A stretch of 64,000 nt of DNA from Exiguobacterium aurantiacum (GTDB lineage: Bacteria; Bacillota; Bacilli; Exiguobacteriales; Exiguobacteriaceae): the NCBI RefSeq assembly GCF_001766415.1, contig NZ_MKXO01000001.1:124001-188000 (forward strand), written 5' to 3'. The notes below the pieces were generated by a model. It was not told the DNA's origin, did no database searches, and was given only the letters and a program-made list of their open reading frames with translations. The position numbers and the translations under genes were made by a program. This document shows positions 27,013 to 36,078 of the stretch, piece by piece (within the stretch, counting starts at the first letter, position 1; the number at the start of each line of letters is the position of its first letter).

Positions 27013-28075
27013 ACGCGTCAACAAGCTACAAGCTCAGTTAGAAATGAACGGGATCGATGGATTGCTCGTGACGAAACGAGAGAACATTCGTTACTTGTCT
27101 GGGTTTACCGGGTCGAGTGGGGTCATTTTGATCACAGCGAAGGCGGCGAGTTTCATCACGGACTTCCGCTATACCGAGCAGGCAGCTAGCCAAGTAACCG
27201 GTTATGACATCATCGAGCTCGAAACATCGCTCATCAAGTCGGTGTCTGACATCGCGAGCCGAGAAGGGGTGAAGCGTCTCGGAATCGAACAAGATGACAT
27301 GACGGTCGGGACGTATCGGACGTATGAAAAAGAGGTAGCGGCTGAACTGGTCGAGACGTCAGGGATCGTGGAAAAGCTGCGCTTGATTAAGGACGAGGCA
27401 GAGATTAAGATAATGAAGGAAGCTGCGGCGATTGCTGATGCGGCGTTTGCCCACATCCAGACGTTCATTCGCCCGGGACGCACTGAGAAAGAAGTCGCCA
27501 ATGAGTTGGAGATGTTCATGCGCGGCCAAGGTGCGGATTCGTCTTCATTCGATATGATCGTCGCTTCTGGTCATCGTTCGGCATTGCCGCACGGTGTGGC
27601 CAGTGACAAAGTCATCGAAGCCGGTGAACTCGTGACGCTCGACTTCGGAGCGTACTACAAAGGGTACTGTTCGGATATTACGCGTACGCTCGCAGTCGGC
27701 GAGATCTCAGACAAATTGCGCGAGATTTATGACACGGTGTTGCGTGCCCAACTGGCAGGCGTGGAAGGGACTCGGGCCGGTATCACTGGCATCGAGGCTG
27801 ACGCGTTGACGCGTGACGTCATCAAAGAAGCCGGGTACGGCGAGTACTTCGGCCACTCAACCGGTCACGGACTCGGAATGGAAGTACATGAGGCGCCAGG
27901 GTTGTCGTTCCGGTCTGACACGGTGCTCGAACCTGGGATGGTCGTCACAATCGAGCCTGGGATCTACATCGCCGGCATCGGTGGCTGCCGTATCGAGGAT
28001 GATGTCGTCATCACGAAGGATGGAAATGTCCGTCTCACGCAGTCGCCAAAAGAGTTAATCACGATCGAGGCTTGA
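27005..28075 (+). CDS. papA: Xaa-Pro aminopeptidase (M24)
   Basis: 356 residues from the ATG at 27005 (GGAGG 8 bases upstream). N-terminal creatinase-like domain (1-130), then the pita-bread metallopeptidase domain with metal ligands in TLDFGAYYKGYCSDITRT, GHSTGHGLGMEVHE, TIEPGIY and GCRIEDDV. It removes N-terminal residues preceding proline. Same place (yqhT) as in B. subtilis, between aroQ and efp. Confidence 0.93.
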   Translation: MIERVNKLQAQLEMNGIDGLLVTKRENIRYLSGFTGSSGVILITAKAASFITDFRYTEQAASQVTGYDIIELETSLIKSVSDIASREGVKRLGIEQDDMTVGTYRTYEKEVAAELVETSGIVEKLRLIKDEAEIKIMKEAAAIADAAFAHIQTFIRPGRTEKEVANELEMFMRGQGADSSSFDMIVASGHRSALPHGVASDKVIEAGELVTLDFGAYYKGYCSDITRTLAVGEISDKLREIYDTVLRAQLAGVEGTRAGITGIEADALTRDVIKEAGYGEYFGHSTGHGLGMEVHEAPGLSFRSDTVLEPGMVVTIEPGIYIAGIGGCRIEDDVVITKDGNVRLTQSPKELITIEA

Positions 28076-28105
28076 GTCTCAGCTCATTTTTAGGAGGAAA
28101 TCACT

Positions 28106-28672
28106 ATGGTATCAGTAAACGATTTAAAGACAGGGTTAACAGTCAAAACATCAGATGGTTCGATTTGGCAAGTCATCGAGTTCCAACACGTCAAACCAGG
28201 TAAAGGCGCAGCGTTCGTTCGTACGAAAATGCGCAACTTACGTTCTGGCGCGATTCAAGAGACGACGTTCCGGGGCGGCGAGCGGGTCGAACGCGCTCAC
28301 ATCGAACGTAAAAAAATGCAGTATTTGTATCCGATGGGCGACACGTACGTCTTCATGGATACGGAGTCGTATGAGCAGCTCGAATTGACGGGCGAGCAAG
28401 TGAAAGCGGCGCTTCCGTTCATGCTCGAGAACATGGAAGTGAGCATCGCTGATTATAACGGTGAGATCCTCGGGATCGAACTTCCGACGACGGTCGTCTT
28501 GACGATCACAGAAGCTGACCCAGGTGTTAAAGGGGATACGGCGTCGAACGTCAAAAAGAACGCTACGGTCGAAACTGGCCATATCATTCAAGTCCCGCTC
28601 TTCATCGAGCCAGGTGAAAAAGTGACGGTCGACACACGTACCGGCGACTTCATGGGACGTTATAACGGGTAA
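28106..28672 (+). CDS. efp: Translation elongation factor P
   Basis: 188 residues. EF-P rescues ribosomes stalled on polyproline. The tip loop KPGKGAAF carries Lys33, equivalent to the Lys32 modified by 5-aminopentanol in B. subtilis. Domains II and III follow, ending [20 protein letters not shown] precedes the ATG. A terminator and a regulated promoter separate it from accB; the spoIIIA operon found here in Bacillus is absent. Confidence 0.96.
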   Translation: MVSVNDLKTGLTVKTSDGSIWQVIEFQHVKPGKGAAFVRTKMRNLRSGAIQETTFRGGERVERAHIERKKMQYLYPMGDTYVFMDTESYEQLELTGEQVKAALPFMLENMEVSIADYNGEILGIELPTTVVLTITEADPGVKGDTASNVKKNATVETGHIIQVPLFIEPGEKVTVDTRTGDFMGRYNG

Positions 28673-28677
28673 TACGA

Positions 28678-28712
28678 GCAGTGTCCATTCAAACGAATGG
28701 GCACTTTTTTTG
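28678..28712 (+). terminator. Terminator of efp
   Basis: AGTGTCCATTC / GAATGGGCACT stem with loop AAAC, then seven T. Confidence 0.9.
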
Positions 28713-28715
28713 TCG

Positions 28716-28770
28716 TTGCATTCACTGGTCTGACCAGTTATAGTAGAGTAGAGATTAGTACCAGGTATAA
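28716..28770 (+). promoter_or_regulatory. accBC promoter with FadR/GntR-type palindrome and FapR-like box
   Basis: TTGCAT (28716-28721), 17 bases, TATAGT (28739-28744). The spacer is filled by the perfect palindrome ACTGGTC-T-GACCAGT (28724-28738), the form bound by FadR/LldR-type GntR regulators. Just after the expected start point lies TTAGTACCAGGTATAA (28755-28770), close to the FapR consensus TTAGTACCTAGTNCTAA. Two lipid- or metabolite-responsive repressors are suggested. Confidence 0.7.
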
Positions 28771-28786
28771 ATAGGGGGTTTATTTC

Positions 28787-29233
28787 ATGCAAATCGATCA
28801 TATTAAAGAGCTGATTGAACTGCTCGACCAGACGTCTATCCATGAGATGGAGCTCGAGACGTCCGAGTTCAAACTGTCATTAAAAAAAGAAACGGCGCAG
28901 CAAATCGTCGCGAGCACACCGCTTGCTCAACCGATTACTGCTCCGTTATCTGCACCAGCCGTAGAAGAGAGCGAAGCGCCTCAAGCGGAAGTGAGCAACT
29001 TACGTACCATCACATCACCGATGGTCGGAACGTTTTATTCACGCCCGGCCCCGGATAAAGACTCGTACGTCAAAGTAGGCGACCGTGTCGAGACGGGTCA
29101 GGTCGTCTGTATATTAGAAGCGATGAAACTGTTCAACGATGTCGAGGCCGAAATCAGCGGGGAAGTCGTTGAAATCCTCGTCGCCGACGGCGATCTAGTC
29201 GAATATGGCCAAGCGCTCTTTAGCGTGAAGTGA
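28787..29233 (+). CDS. accB: Biotin carboxyl carrier protein of acetyl-CoA carboxylase
   Basis: 148 residues. The N-terminal part binds biotin carboxylase, a Pro/Ala/Glu-rich linker (about 45-68) follows, and the biotinyl domain carries Lys114 in EAMKLFNDV. It delivers carboxybiotin to the carboxyltransferase in the first step of fatty-acid synthesis. AGGGGG precedes the ATG. Operon with accC 7 bases downstream. Confidence 0.96.
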   Translation: MQIDHIKELIELLDQTSIHEMELETSEFKLSLKKETAQQIVASTPLAQPITAPLSAPAVEESEAPQAEVSNLRTITSPMVGTFYSRPAPDKDSYVKVGDRVETGQVVCILEAMKLFNDVEAEISGEVVEILVADGDLVEYGQALFSVK

Positions 29234-29240
29234 GGGTGCT

Positions 29241-30584
29241 ATGAAATTACTCATTGCAAACCGCGGCGAGATCGCGGTACGAATCATTCGGGCAGCCAAA
29301 GAAATGAATATCCCGACAGTCGCCGTCTTTTCGGAGGCAGATCGTGAGTCGTTGCACGTTCGTCTCGCGGACGAGGCGTATTGTATCGGACCGAACCCGT
29401 CGAAAGACTCTTATTTGAATATCCCGAACATCTTGTCGGTCGCTTGTGCGGTCGATGCGACGATGATCCATCCTGGTTATGGATTTTTGGCAGAAAATGC
29501 CGAATTCGCCGAGATGAGCGAAGCGTGCGGGATCCAGTTCGTCGGTCCAAGCAGCTATGCGATTCGGAAGATGGGCATTAAAGATGAAGCGAAACGAACG
29601 ATGATCGAGTCAGGTGTGCCTGTCGTCCCGGGATCGAGCGGTGTCGTGACGGATGATGAGGCGATTGAACTCGCTCGAGAAATCGGTTATCCGGTCATCA
29701 TCAAGGCGACGGCCGGAGGCGGCGGACGCGGGATTCGTGTCGCTTTCGATGAAGAAGAGCTCATCAAAGGACTCGTCGCGACCCGTAAAGAAGCGAAACA
29801 AGCTTTTGGGAACGGTGACGTCTATTTAGAGAAATATATCGAATCGTTCCGTCACGTCGAGGTGCAAGTGCTTGCTGACCAGTATGGGAACGTCATTCAT
29901 TTAGGAGAACGGGACTGCACGATCCAACGCCGGATGCAGAAACTGATCGAGGAGGCCCCGTCGCCTGCAATCGACGAGGCGACGCGTCAAGCGATGGGAG
30001 AAGCGGCCGTCAAAGCGGCGAAAGCGATCCAATATTCGGGCGCCGGGACGATCGAGTTTATTTATGTCCCTGAATCGAACGAGTTTTACTTTATGGAAAT
30101 GAACACGCGAATCCAAGTCGAGCATCCGGTCACGGAGATGATCACCGGCTTTGATCTCGTCCAAGCGCAACTTGAAGTCGCGCTCGGGCATCCGCTCGCC
30201 ATCTCACAGGCCGATATCGTCTTTAGCGGTCATTCGATCGAATGCCGCATTAACGCCGAAGACCCGTTCACCGACTTCCGTCCGATGGCCGGCAAGATCG
30301 ATCAATATATCGTTCCAGGAGGAATGGGGGTACGGGTCGACAGCGGCCTGTTCGCAGGCGCCGTCATCCCGCCGTTTTATGACTCGATGGTGGCGAAGTT
30401 GATCGTCCACGCCCCGACGCGTGAAGAAGCGATCGCGAAGATGCTTCGTGCCCTTGACGAGTTCACAGTATCGGGCATTCATACGACGATCCCGTTCCAT
30501 CAACAAGTCATGGCGCACGAACATTTCCGTAACGGTGCGTTCGACACGAAATTTGTCGAAAAAGAAATGATACTGACGAAATGA
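29241..30584 (+). CDS. accC: Biotin carboxylase of acetyl-CoA carboxylase
   Basis: 447 residues, full length. ATP-grasp enzyme that carboxylates biotin on AccB. The N-terminal domain starts [20 protein letters not shown]. The glycine-rich lid is [15 protein letters not shown], and the catalytic region includes [19 protein letters not shown] terminator follows; the asp23-like yqhY gene found next in B. subtilis is missing here, where a transposable element sits. Confidence 0.96.
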   Translation: MKLLIANRGEIAVRIIRAAKEMNIPTVAVFSEADRESLHVRLADEAYCIGPNPSKDSYLNIPNILSVACAVDATMIHPGYGFLAENAEFAEMSEACGIQFVGPSSYAIRKMGIKDEAKRTMIESGVPVVPGSSGVVTDDEAIELAREIGYPVIIKATAGGGGRGIRVAFDEEELIKGLVATRKEAKQAFGNGDVYLEKYIESFRHVEVQVLADQYGNVIHLGERDCTIQRRMQKLIEEAPSPAIDEATRQAMGEAAVKAAKAIQYSGAGTIEFIYVPESNEFYFMEMNTRIQVEHPVTEMITGFDLVQAQLEVALGHPLAISQADIVFSGHSIECRINAEDPFTDFRPMAGKIDQYIVPGGMGVRVDSGLFAGAVIPPFYDSMVAKLIVHAPTREEAIAKMLRALDEFTVSGIHTTIPFHQQVMAHEHFRNGAFDTKFVEKEMILTK

Positions 30585-30588
30585 GTCG

Positions 30589-30631
30589 AACGAGGAAGCC
30601 CGAACATTATTTCGGTCTTCCTCGTTTTTTG
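30589..30631 (+). terminator. Terminator of accBC
   Basis: AACGAGGAAG / CTTCCTCGTT outer stem with inner CCGAA/TTCGG, then six T. Confidence 0.88.
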
Positions 30632-30668
30632 TACTGAATTTGTGAGTGCTTTATGCTAAACTATCACA

Positions 30669-30870
30669 GTCAACAACCCGCCACTTAACGCCTTGACGGT
30701 CCGTTTGAGGTGGGGGCTTGCGTCCATCGAGGACTCGACGGCGCCTCTACCCTCGTAGAGTACGGTTACGCTCGTTCCTGCCCGGTAGTGCGGACGGCGC
30801 TCATGCGCCTCCTACCTTCGCGTGGCGGAACATCGGGACGGTTGACCTCGCCCCTTCCATGGGGGTCATG
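30669..30870 (-). ncRNA. Putative omegaRNA (TnpB guide RNA)
   Basis: Downstream of tnpB on the minus strand, about 200 bases to the element end with no gene, folding into hairpins (GGCGC-ATGA-GCGCC among them) and ending in GCAAGCCCCCACCTC plus the right-end stem. In known IS605 elements this region makes the omegaRNA, with the guide copied from DNA just past the right end. Here the guide would read from base 30668 downward (TGTGATAGTTTAGC on the minus strand). The 5' end is not defined and may lie inside tnpB. Confidence 0.55.
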
Positions 30871-31981
30871 CTCCCGTGGCACCTGTACCGATGTGTTCGA
30901 TGCCTTTCCGATGCAGGTTCATCGCGCCGACGCGGTCATCATTCGATCGGTACCGGCAGTTCTTGCATTGGAACGTGTGCAGCTTCTTGTCCCGGTTCGC
31001 CTTCTCGGTGTGCCCGCATGTCGGACAGGTCTGGGAGGTGTGTCTCGGGTCGACGACGATCACCTTCTGACCGTTCAGTGCGGCCTTGTACTCGAGCATG
31101 CGACGGAACTGGTAGAACGCCCACGACACGGAGACGTAGCGGTTTCTCGCCCGCACCTTCTCTGTGGCGGCATGGATGCCGGTCAGGTCCTCCAACACGA
31201 ACAGCGTGCCCCTCGGGTATCGGTCGACGAGTGCCTTCGTGACCTGATGGTTCACATCGGTCACATAACGGTTTTCTCTCGAGCCGAGCTGTCTCAGCCG
31301 CTTGCGGGCCGATGGGGTCTGCCGTCGTTGGAGCTGTTCGCGGGTGGCTTTAAACGTGCCTCGCTTGTGCTTCACCATTCTTCCGTCGTAGAAGGTGGTC
31401 TCGCCCTGGCTGTCGTACGTGACCGCCAGGAAGTTGATGCCGAGGTCCACACCGACGATGTTGGTGACGCAAGCGTCGTCGAGTTCGGGGAACGCCTTCG
31501 TCACGGGGATGTGTAGGAACCATTTCTCGTGTTTGTGCACCAGTTTGGCTGTGCCGAACCGCCACGTCCCGTTGAAGTACTGCCTCATGCCCTTACGCGC
31601 ATAGTCCAGCTTGATCCGTCCGTCCAGCGTGTTCACGCTGAACCGGTCCTGGGTGAGCGAGTAGTCGCGGTTCCAGACGAGGTCGTATTCGGGACGATTG
31701 AACTCCACACGGGACCACGCGTGCCCGTTCGACTTCGCCGACTTGTACCGAGCGATCACCGTCTTCATGACCGACTGGGCCATCTGGCTCTTCAGGCCGA
31801 ACCGTTGCCGGAGCTCGGCATAGTGCGAGTCGTTGAGGCTCGCCTGGTTCAGGTCCCTCGTCTCGAAGACGTGTCCCGACAGCCAGTCACAAGCCGACCG
31901 GTATGCGTCCATCGTTGCCCTCAGGATAGCCGCTTGAGGGGGCGGGACGAAGAGTTGGACCTTCGCAGTGATGGTGGACAT
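30866..31981 (-). CDS. tnpB: RNA-guided nuclease TnpB (IS200/IS605 accessory protein)
   Basis: 371 residues from the ATG at 31981, chosen for AAGGCGGTG 6 bases upstream; a GTG at 31990 is in frame. All RuvC residues are present: Asp in VGVDLGINFLAV, Glu in FVLEDLTGI and Asp in RSNDDRVGAMNL. The zinc ribbon is intact (CPTCGH, FQCKNC). Active TnpB cleaves DNA matching its omegaRNA guide. The frame is undamaged, so the element may be functional. Somewhat higher GC and less AT-rich spacing than its neighbours suggest transfer. Confidence 0.92.
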   Translation of the reverse strand: MSTITAKVQLFVPPPQAAILRATMDAYRSACDWLSGHVFETRDLNQASLNDSHYAELRQRFGLKSQMAQSVMKTVIARYKSAKSNGHAWSRVEFNRPEYDLVWNRDYSLTQDRFSVNTLDGRIKLDYARKGMRQYFNGTWRFGTAKLVHKHEKWFLHIPVTKAFPELDDACVTNIVGVDLGINFLAVTYDSQGETTFYDGRMVKHKRGTFKATREQLQRRQTPSARKRLRQLGSRENRYVTDVNHQVTKALVDRYPRGTLFVLEDLTGIHAATEKVRARNRYVSVSWAFYQFRRMLEYKAALNGQKVIVVDPRHTSQTCPTCGHTEKANRDKKLHTFQCKNCRYRSNDDRVGAMNLHRKGIEHIGTGATGA

Positions 31982-32139
31982 TGGGTTCACCGCCTTTCAC
32001 TAGAGATAATATTTTTTTCCCGTAGAGAACAGTTTACAAACGAACAACCGGAGAGGATGGGCAAGAGATGAGGCCGGTATCGATAGCGACGTTGTCTGCC
32101 AAAACGGACATGCGTGATTCAGTCCCGGCGGCAATTTCT

Positions 32140-32186
32140 CCCCCACTTATCGTCGGGCTGTGCCCGGAGCACGATCGAAGTAGGGG
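32140..32186. repeat. Nested hairpin resembling an IS605 right end, upstream of nusB
   Basis: Three nested stems: CCCCCACTT / AAGTAGGGG (one mismatch), ATCGT / ACGAT, and CGGGC / GCCCG with loop TGT. On the minus strand it reads CCCCTACTTCG...AAGTGGGGG, like the right-end stem at 30677-30720. No T run follows, so it is not a simple terminator. The rest of 31991-32233 holds no gene. Confidence 0.6.
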
Positions 32187-32233
32187 TATCCTTGCCGATT
32201 AAAGATGAAAGCAAGCAAAAGGAGAGTATCTGA

Positions 32234-32617
32234 ATGAAACGTCATGAAGCACGGGAAAAAGCGATTCAAACGCTTTTTCAAATCGAAGTATCAAAACTTG
32301 AGGTAGACGAGGCTATCGAATTTGCCCTTGATGGCATGGACTCTGATCCATTCTACGAACAACTCGTCGTTGGAACGTTGGAGAAGAAAGACGAGATCGA
32401 CGCGTTGCTCATCGAGAACTTAAAGAACTGGCGGCTTGACCGACTCGGAAATGTCGAGCGGACGATTCTCCGCATGGCGACGTACGAGTTGCTCTACGTC
32501 GAGACGATTCCGGACAAAGTCACGATCAACGAGGCGGTCGAACTCGCCAAATCGTTCGCCGATGAAGAAGCGGCCAAGCTCGTCAACGGCGTGCTCGGTA
32601 ACATCATTAAAGCGTAA
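32234..32617 (+). CDS. nusB: Transcription antitermination factor NusB
   Basis: 127 residues, all-helical. NusB with NusE (S10) binds boxA RNA in rRNA leaders and supports processive antitermination. MKRHEAREKAIQTLFQIEV and the C-terminal INEAVELAKSFADEEAAKLVNGVLGNI are typical. AAGGAGAG precedes the ATG. First gene of a long co-directional run through spo0A. Confidence 0.95.
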   Translation: MKRHEAREKAIQTLFQIEVSKLEVDEAIEFALDGMDSDPFYEQLVVGTLEKKDEIDALLIENLKNWRLDRLGNVERTILRMATYELLYVETIPDKVTINEAVELAKSFADEEAAKLVNGVLGNIIKA

Positions 32618-32704
32618 GCGAAGACAAGCACACGGTCTGTTAAACAAATAGAGAAGACACCACACCAACTACAGAGAAACCTAAGACAATGGGGGATGAG
32701 AGAG

Positions 32705-33541
32705 ATGGCAGTAGTGATCGACGGGAAACAAATCGCAGCATCGTATCGGGAAACGTTGAAAGATCAGGTGACAGCTCTTCGGGCGCGCGGCATCACCCCG
32801 AAATTAAAAGTCATTTTAATCGGGGACGACCCAGCGAGCCACAGTTACGTTCGCGGGAAAGAGCGAGCGGCCAAAGAGATTGGCATCGACTCGCAAATAC
32901 TTCGATTTGATGATGACATGACCGAAGCGGATTTACTGAAGCTGATTGATTTATTGAATGAAGATCAAGCGGTACATGGGATTCTCGTCCAACTCCCGTT
33001 ACCGAACCATATCGATGAATCTCGCGTCATCATGCGGATTTCGCCGGAGAAAGACGTCGATGGCTTCCATCCGGAGAACGTCGGGAAAATGATGCTCGGT
33101 CTTGACACGCTGTTGCCGTGCACGCCGCACGGGATTTTACACCTCGTCAAAACGCAGACCGACCTCGTCGGGAAGCATGTCGTCGTCGTCGGGAGAAGCC
33201 AGATCGTCGGCAAACCGGTCGGCATGCTGTTTTTGAACGAGTCGTCGACTGTCACGTATTGCCATTCGAAGACGGCTGACCTCGGAGCGATGACGAGACA
33301 GGCCGATATTTTGATCGTCGCGGTCGGACGGGCCGGACTCGTCACGGCCGGCATGGTCAAACCAGGTGCGATCGTCATCGACGTCGGTGTCAACCGTGTC
33401 GACAATCGTCTCGTCGGGGATGTCGACTATGAAGGTGTCAAAGATGTGGCGAGCGCCATCACGCCTGTACCTGGCGGCGTCGGACCGATGACGATCACGA
33501 TGCTCATGCATAACACGGTCGAGGTCGCTTCGCGTGGCTAA
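32705..33541 (+). CDS. folD: Methylenetetrahydrofolate dehydrogenase/cyclohydrolase
   Basis: 278 residues from the ATG at 32705 (GGGGGATG upstream); ATG 32696 lies on the SD. Bifunctional: it oxidises 5,10-methylene-THF with NADP and hydrolyses methenyl-THF to 10-formyl-THF. Visible signatures are SYVRGKERAAKEIGI with catalytic Lys, DVDGFHPENVG, LPCTPHGI and the NADP-binding VVVGRSQIVGKPV. It overlaps xseA by 8 bases. Confidence 0.95.
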   Translation: MAVVIDGKQIAASYRETLKDQVTALRARGITPKLKVILIGDDPASHSYVRGKERAAKEIGIDSQILRFDDDMTEADLLKLIDLLNEDQAVHGILVQLPLPNHIDESRVIMRISPEKDVDGFHPENVGKMMLGLDTLLPCTPHGILHLVKTQTDLVGKHVVVVGRSQIVGKPVGMLFLNESSTVTYCHSKTADLGAMTRQADILIVAVGRAGLVTAGMVKPGAIVIDVGVNRVDNRLVGDVDYEGVKDVASAITPVPGGVGPMTITMLMHNTVEVASRG

Positions 33542-34883
33542 TCCGATTCAAGTGTCCGAAGTCGTCCGTTACGTCAAACGACAGCTTGACGACGATCCGA
33601 TTTTACAACAAATCGCGGTCGTCGGTGAGATCTCGAACTTTAAACGTTACGCTTCGGGTCATTGCTATTTCACGTTGAAAGATGAGGCGTCTCGTATGAA
33701 AGCCGTCATGTTTTCACGTGACGCCAGAACGCTCACGTTCGAACCGACAGACGGGATGAACGTCGTCGTCGTCGCTCGCGTGACGATGTATGAGGCAACG
33801 GGTGACGTTCAGCTGTACGTTGAACTGATGCGTCAAGACGGTGTCGGTCTATTGTTTGAACGTTACGAGGCGAGAAAACGCGAACTCGAAGCGAAGGGGT
33901 GGTTCGACGCGGAACGGAAGCGTTCGCTCCCGGCCTTCCCTGAACGAATCGGGATCATTACGTCCCCCAAAGGTGCTGCCTTGCACGACATCGCGACGAC
34001 ACTGCGGCGCAGGGCGCCACACGTAGCCATCACGTTCGCCCCGGTTGCCGTCCAAGGTGACTTGGCGGCCCCGCAAGTGGCGAGTGCGATTCGCTGGATG
34101 AACGAACGGACGGACTGTGACGTCTTGATCGTCGGCCGGGGCGGCGGCTCGATCGAGGAACTGTGGGCGTTCAACGAAGATATCGTCGTTGAAGCGATTT
34201 ACAACTCGACGATTCCGGTCATCTCGGCCGTCGGTCACGAAACCGACTTCACGCTTGCCGATTTCGTCGCCGACTTACGTGCGGCCACACCGACGGCTGC
34301 GGCGGAACTCGCAACGGCGACGATCGATGCGCAGCGAAAAGACGTCGAGCGTTTGACGATGCAGTTGCAGCGTTCCGTCACGAATCAAATGACAGCTGTG
34401 CGCGACCGGCTCGAACGGGCGGCGAACAGCTACGGGTTGAAGTCGCCGCGGTTCACGCTCTCACAAAAGCGGGACCGGTTCGCTCAGGCTGAGATCCGTC
34501 TCGAGCAAGGTGTCACCAAACAACTGACGTTCGCCCGCCATCGTCTCGCTCAATCGCAGCAGCGGCTCGATGTCCGGAATTTGGCTCGGGCACTGCGGAC
34601 GAACGATGAACGGTACCGTCAATTTGAAGGACGACTGAACCGGATTCGGCCGCTCGAACGGCCGACCGAACGCTTTGCCGCGCAGGTCGGCAGGTTGCAT
34701 GCGGTCAGCCCGCTCGCGGTCCTATCCCGAGGCTATACGCTTACCGAGCAAGACGGGACGTACGTGAAAGATGTCAAACAACTACATGACGGAGTCGTGA
34801 CGATCCGTTTCCGTGACGGTCATGCCGTCGCGGAAGTGAAGGAGAGACATTATGGCGAAGAAACAAGAAGAACAGACGTTTGA
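33534..34883 (+). CDS. xseA: Exodeoxyribonuclease VII large subunit
   Basis: 449 residues from a GTG inside the end of folD. OB-fold N terminus (about 1-100, VVGEISNFKRYASGHCYFTLKDE), catalytic domain with GRGGGSIEELWAFNE and SAVGHETDFTLADFVADLRA, then a coiled-coil region that binds XseB and a C-terminal VLSRGYTL motif. It degrades single-stranded DNA from either end. Overlaps xseB by 32 bases. Confidence 0.95.
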   Translation: MANPIQVSEVVRYVKRQLDDDPILQQIAVVGEISNFKRYASGHCYFTLKDEASRMKAVMFSRDARTLTFEPTDGMNVVVVARVTMYEATGDVQLYVELMRQDGVGLLFERYEARKRELEAKGWFDAERKRSLPAFPERIGIITSPKGAALHDIATTLRRRAPHVAITFAPVAVQGDLAAPQVASAIRWMNERTDCDVLIVGRGGGSIEELWAFNEDIVVEAIYNSTIPVISAVGHETDFTLADFVADLRAATPTAAAELATATIDAQRKDVERLTMQLQRSVTNQMTAVRDRLERAANSYGLKSPRFTLSQKRDRFAQAEIRLEQGVTKQLTFARHRLAQSQQRLDVRNLARALRTNDERYRQFEGRLNRIRPLERPTERFAAQVGRLHAVSPLAVLSRGYTLTEQDGTYVKDVKQLHDGVVTIRFRDGHAVAEVKERHYGEETRRTDV

Positions 34884-35082
34884 GACGGCGCTAGCCCGAC
34901 TCGAAGACATCGTGGCGAAACTTGAGACTGGAGAAGTCGCGCTTGAAGAAGCGATGACGCTCTATGAGGAAGGTGTTCGTCTGTCGGCGCTTTGTCAGTC
35001 AAAATTGACGGCTGCCGAAAAGAAAATGGACGAAATTTTAGAACTGGACGGTACGCTCCGTGACAAAGGAGGCGCCGTATGA
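34852..35082 (+). CDS. xseB: Exodeoxyribonuclease VII small subunit
   Basis: 76 residues. Helical hairpin protein with the family signature FETALARLEDIVAKLETGEVA and EEAMTLYEEGVRL. Several copies wrap the XseA coiled coil. GAAGGAGAG precedes the ATG. Overlaps ispA by 4 bases. Confidence 0.95.
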   Translation: MAKKQEEQTFETALARLEDIVAKLETGEVALEEAMTLYEEGVRLSALCQSKLTAAEKKMDEILELDGTLRDKGGAV

Positions 35083-35954
35083 GTCAGTTGATGCTCGATG
35101 AGTGGAAACGTGCGGTCGAACAGGCGATGAGTCGTCTCGTTGACGACGCGGCCATGCCGAAGCGACTGTTCGAAGCGATGACCTATTCATTAGAGGCAGG
35201 TGGGAAACGGATTCGTCCGGCCCTCCTGTACGCCGTCCTCGATACATACGGCCGACCGATTGAACTCGGTCACGAAGCCGCCGTCGCACTCGAGATGGTA
35301 CATACGTATTCACTCATTCATGACGATTTGCCGGCGATGGACGACGACGATGTCCGCAGAGGCCGTCCGACGAACCATCGTCAGTTTGATGAAGCGACCG
35401 CGATCCTTGCGGGCGATGCGCTCTTGACGGACGCATTTCAAGTGATCACCCGCACGCACGCCGCGCCTGAAAAACTAGTGAGTTTGATTTCACGGTTCAG
35501 CGAGGCGGCCGGTAGTGCCGGGATGGTCGGTGGACAGCTAGACGATATGCTAGCCGAGAAACGACAACACGTATCGTTAGAGACGCTTCAGTCGATTCAT
35601 GCCCGCAAGACCGGGGCGCTGCTCGTCTATGCGCTCGAAGCAGGAGCGATTTTGGCCGATGCGTCCGCAAGCGACCAAGCGGCATTGAAGCGTTTCGGAG
35701 CGCATCTCGGTGTTGCGTTCCAAATCCAAGATGACATTTTAGACGTCGAAGGCGACGAGGCGTTGATTGGGAAGCGTGTCGGTTCGGATGAAGGGAACGA
35801 TAAATCGACGTATCCGAAGCTGCTCGGTCTTGACGGTGCGAAACAAGCGCTCGCTCAAGAAGTCGCACAAGCTGAAGCTGCGCTCGCCGAACTGTCGGTC
35901 GCTTCACCTCGTTTGCATGAGCTACTTTACTTTGTCGTCAAACGCAATCATTGA
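35079..35954 (+). CDS. ispA: Farnesyl diphosphate synthase
   Basis: 291 residues. It condenses IPP with DMAPP and GPP to farnesyl diphosphate. First Asp-rich motif DDLPAMDDDD, second DDILD, with GGKRIRPALL binding IPP. It precedes dxs, so two isoprenoid steps are adjacent; a terminator between them means dxs has its own promoter at least in part. Confidence 0.95.
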   Translation: MSQLMLDEWKRAVEQAMSRLVDDAAMPKRLFEAMTYSLEAGGKRIRPALLYAVLDTYGRPIELGHEAAVALEMVHTYSLIHDDLPAMDDDDVRRGRPTNHRQFDEATAILAGDALLTDAFQVITRTHAAPEKLVSLISRFSEAAGSAGMVGGQLDDMLAEKRQHVSLETLQSIHARKTGALLVYALEAGAILADASASDQAALKRFGAHLGVAFQIQDDILDVEGDEALIGKRVGSDEGNDKSTYPKLLGLDGAKQALAQEVAQAEAALAELSVASPRLHELLYFVVKRNH

Positions 35955-35959
35955 CTTTA

Positions 35960-35995
35960 GGTGACACGATGAGCACATCGTGTCACCTTTGTTTT
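35960..35995 (+). terminator. Terminator between ispA and dxs
   Basis: GGTGACACGATG / CATCGTGTCACC perfect 12-bp stem with loop AGCA, then TTTGTTTTT. Confidence 0.9.
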
Positions 35996-36078
35996 TCTGT
36001 ATGTATAGCATATATGGACACATTCTTGTAAAATGTAAGGTACGAATCAGTAATACGACAGGAGAAAGGATGGTCATC

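Larger units (their letters stand above)
30669..31990 (-). mobile_element. IS200/IS605-type element carrying only tnpB
   Basis: A minus-strand tnpB with a GC-rich downstream tail that ends in a right-end hairpin (CCCCCACCTC...GTGGCGGG) and TTGTTGAC at 30669-30676. No tnpA (Y1 transposase) is present, so it is an IS1341-like element, moved in trans or immobile. The lower boundary is set by the hairpin; the left end, somewhere above 31990, could not be fixed. It lies between the accC terminator and nusB. Confidence 0.75.

Noticed and set aside
30710-31516. 268-codon plus-strand frame opposite tnpB
   Set aside because: tnpB has all catalytic residues on the minus strand; the plus frame is low-complexity Arg/Val/Leu without domain.
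31991-32233. Remnant of an asp23/yqhY gene before nusB
   Set aside because: No frame showed Asp23-like sequence; only hairpin-rich, gene-free DNA.
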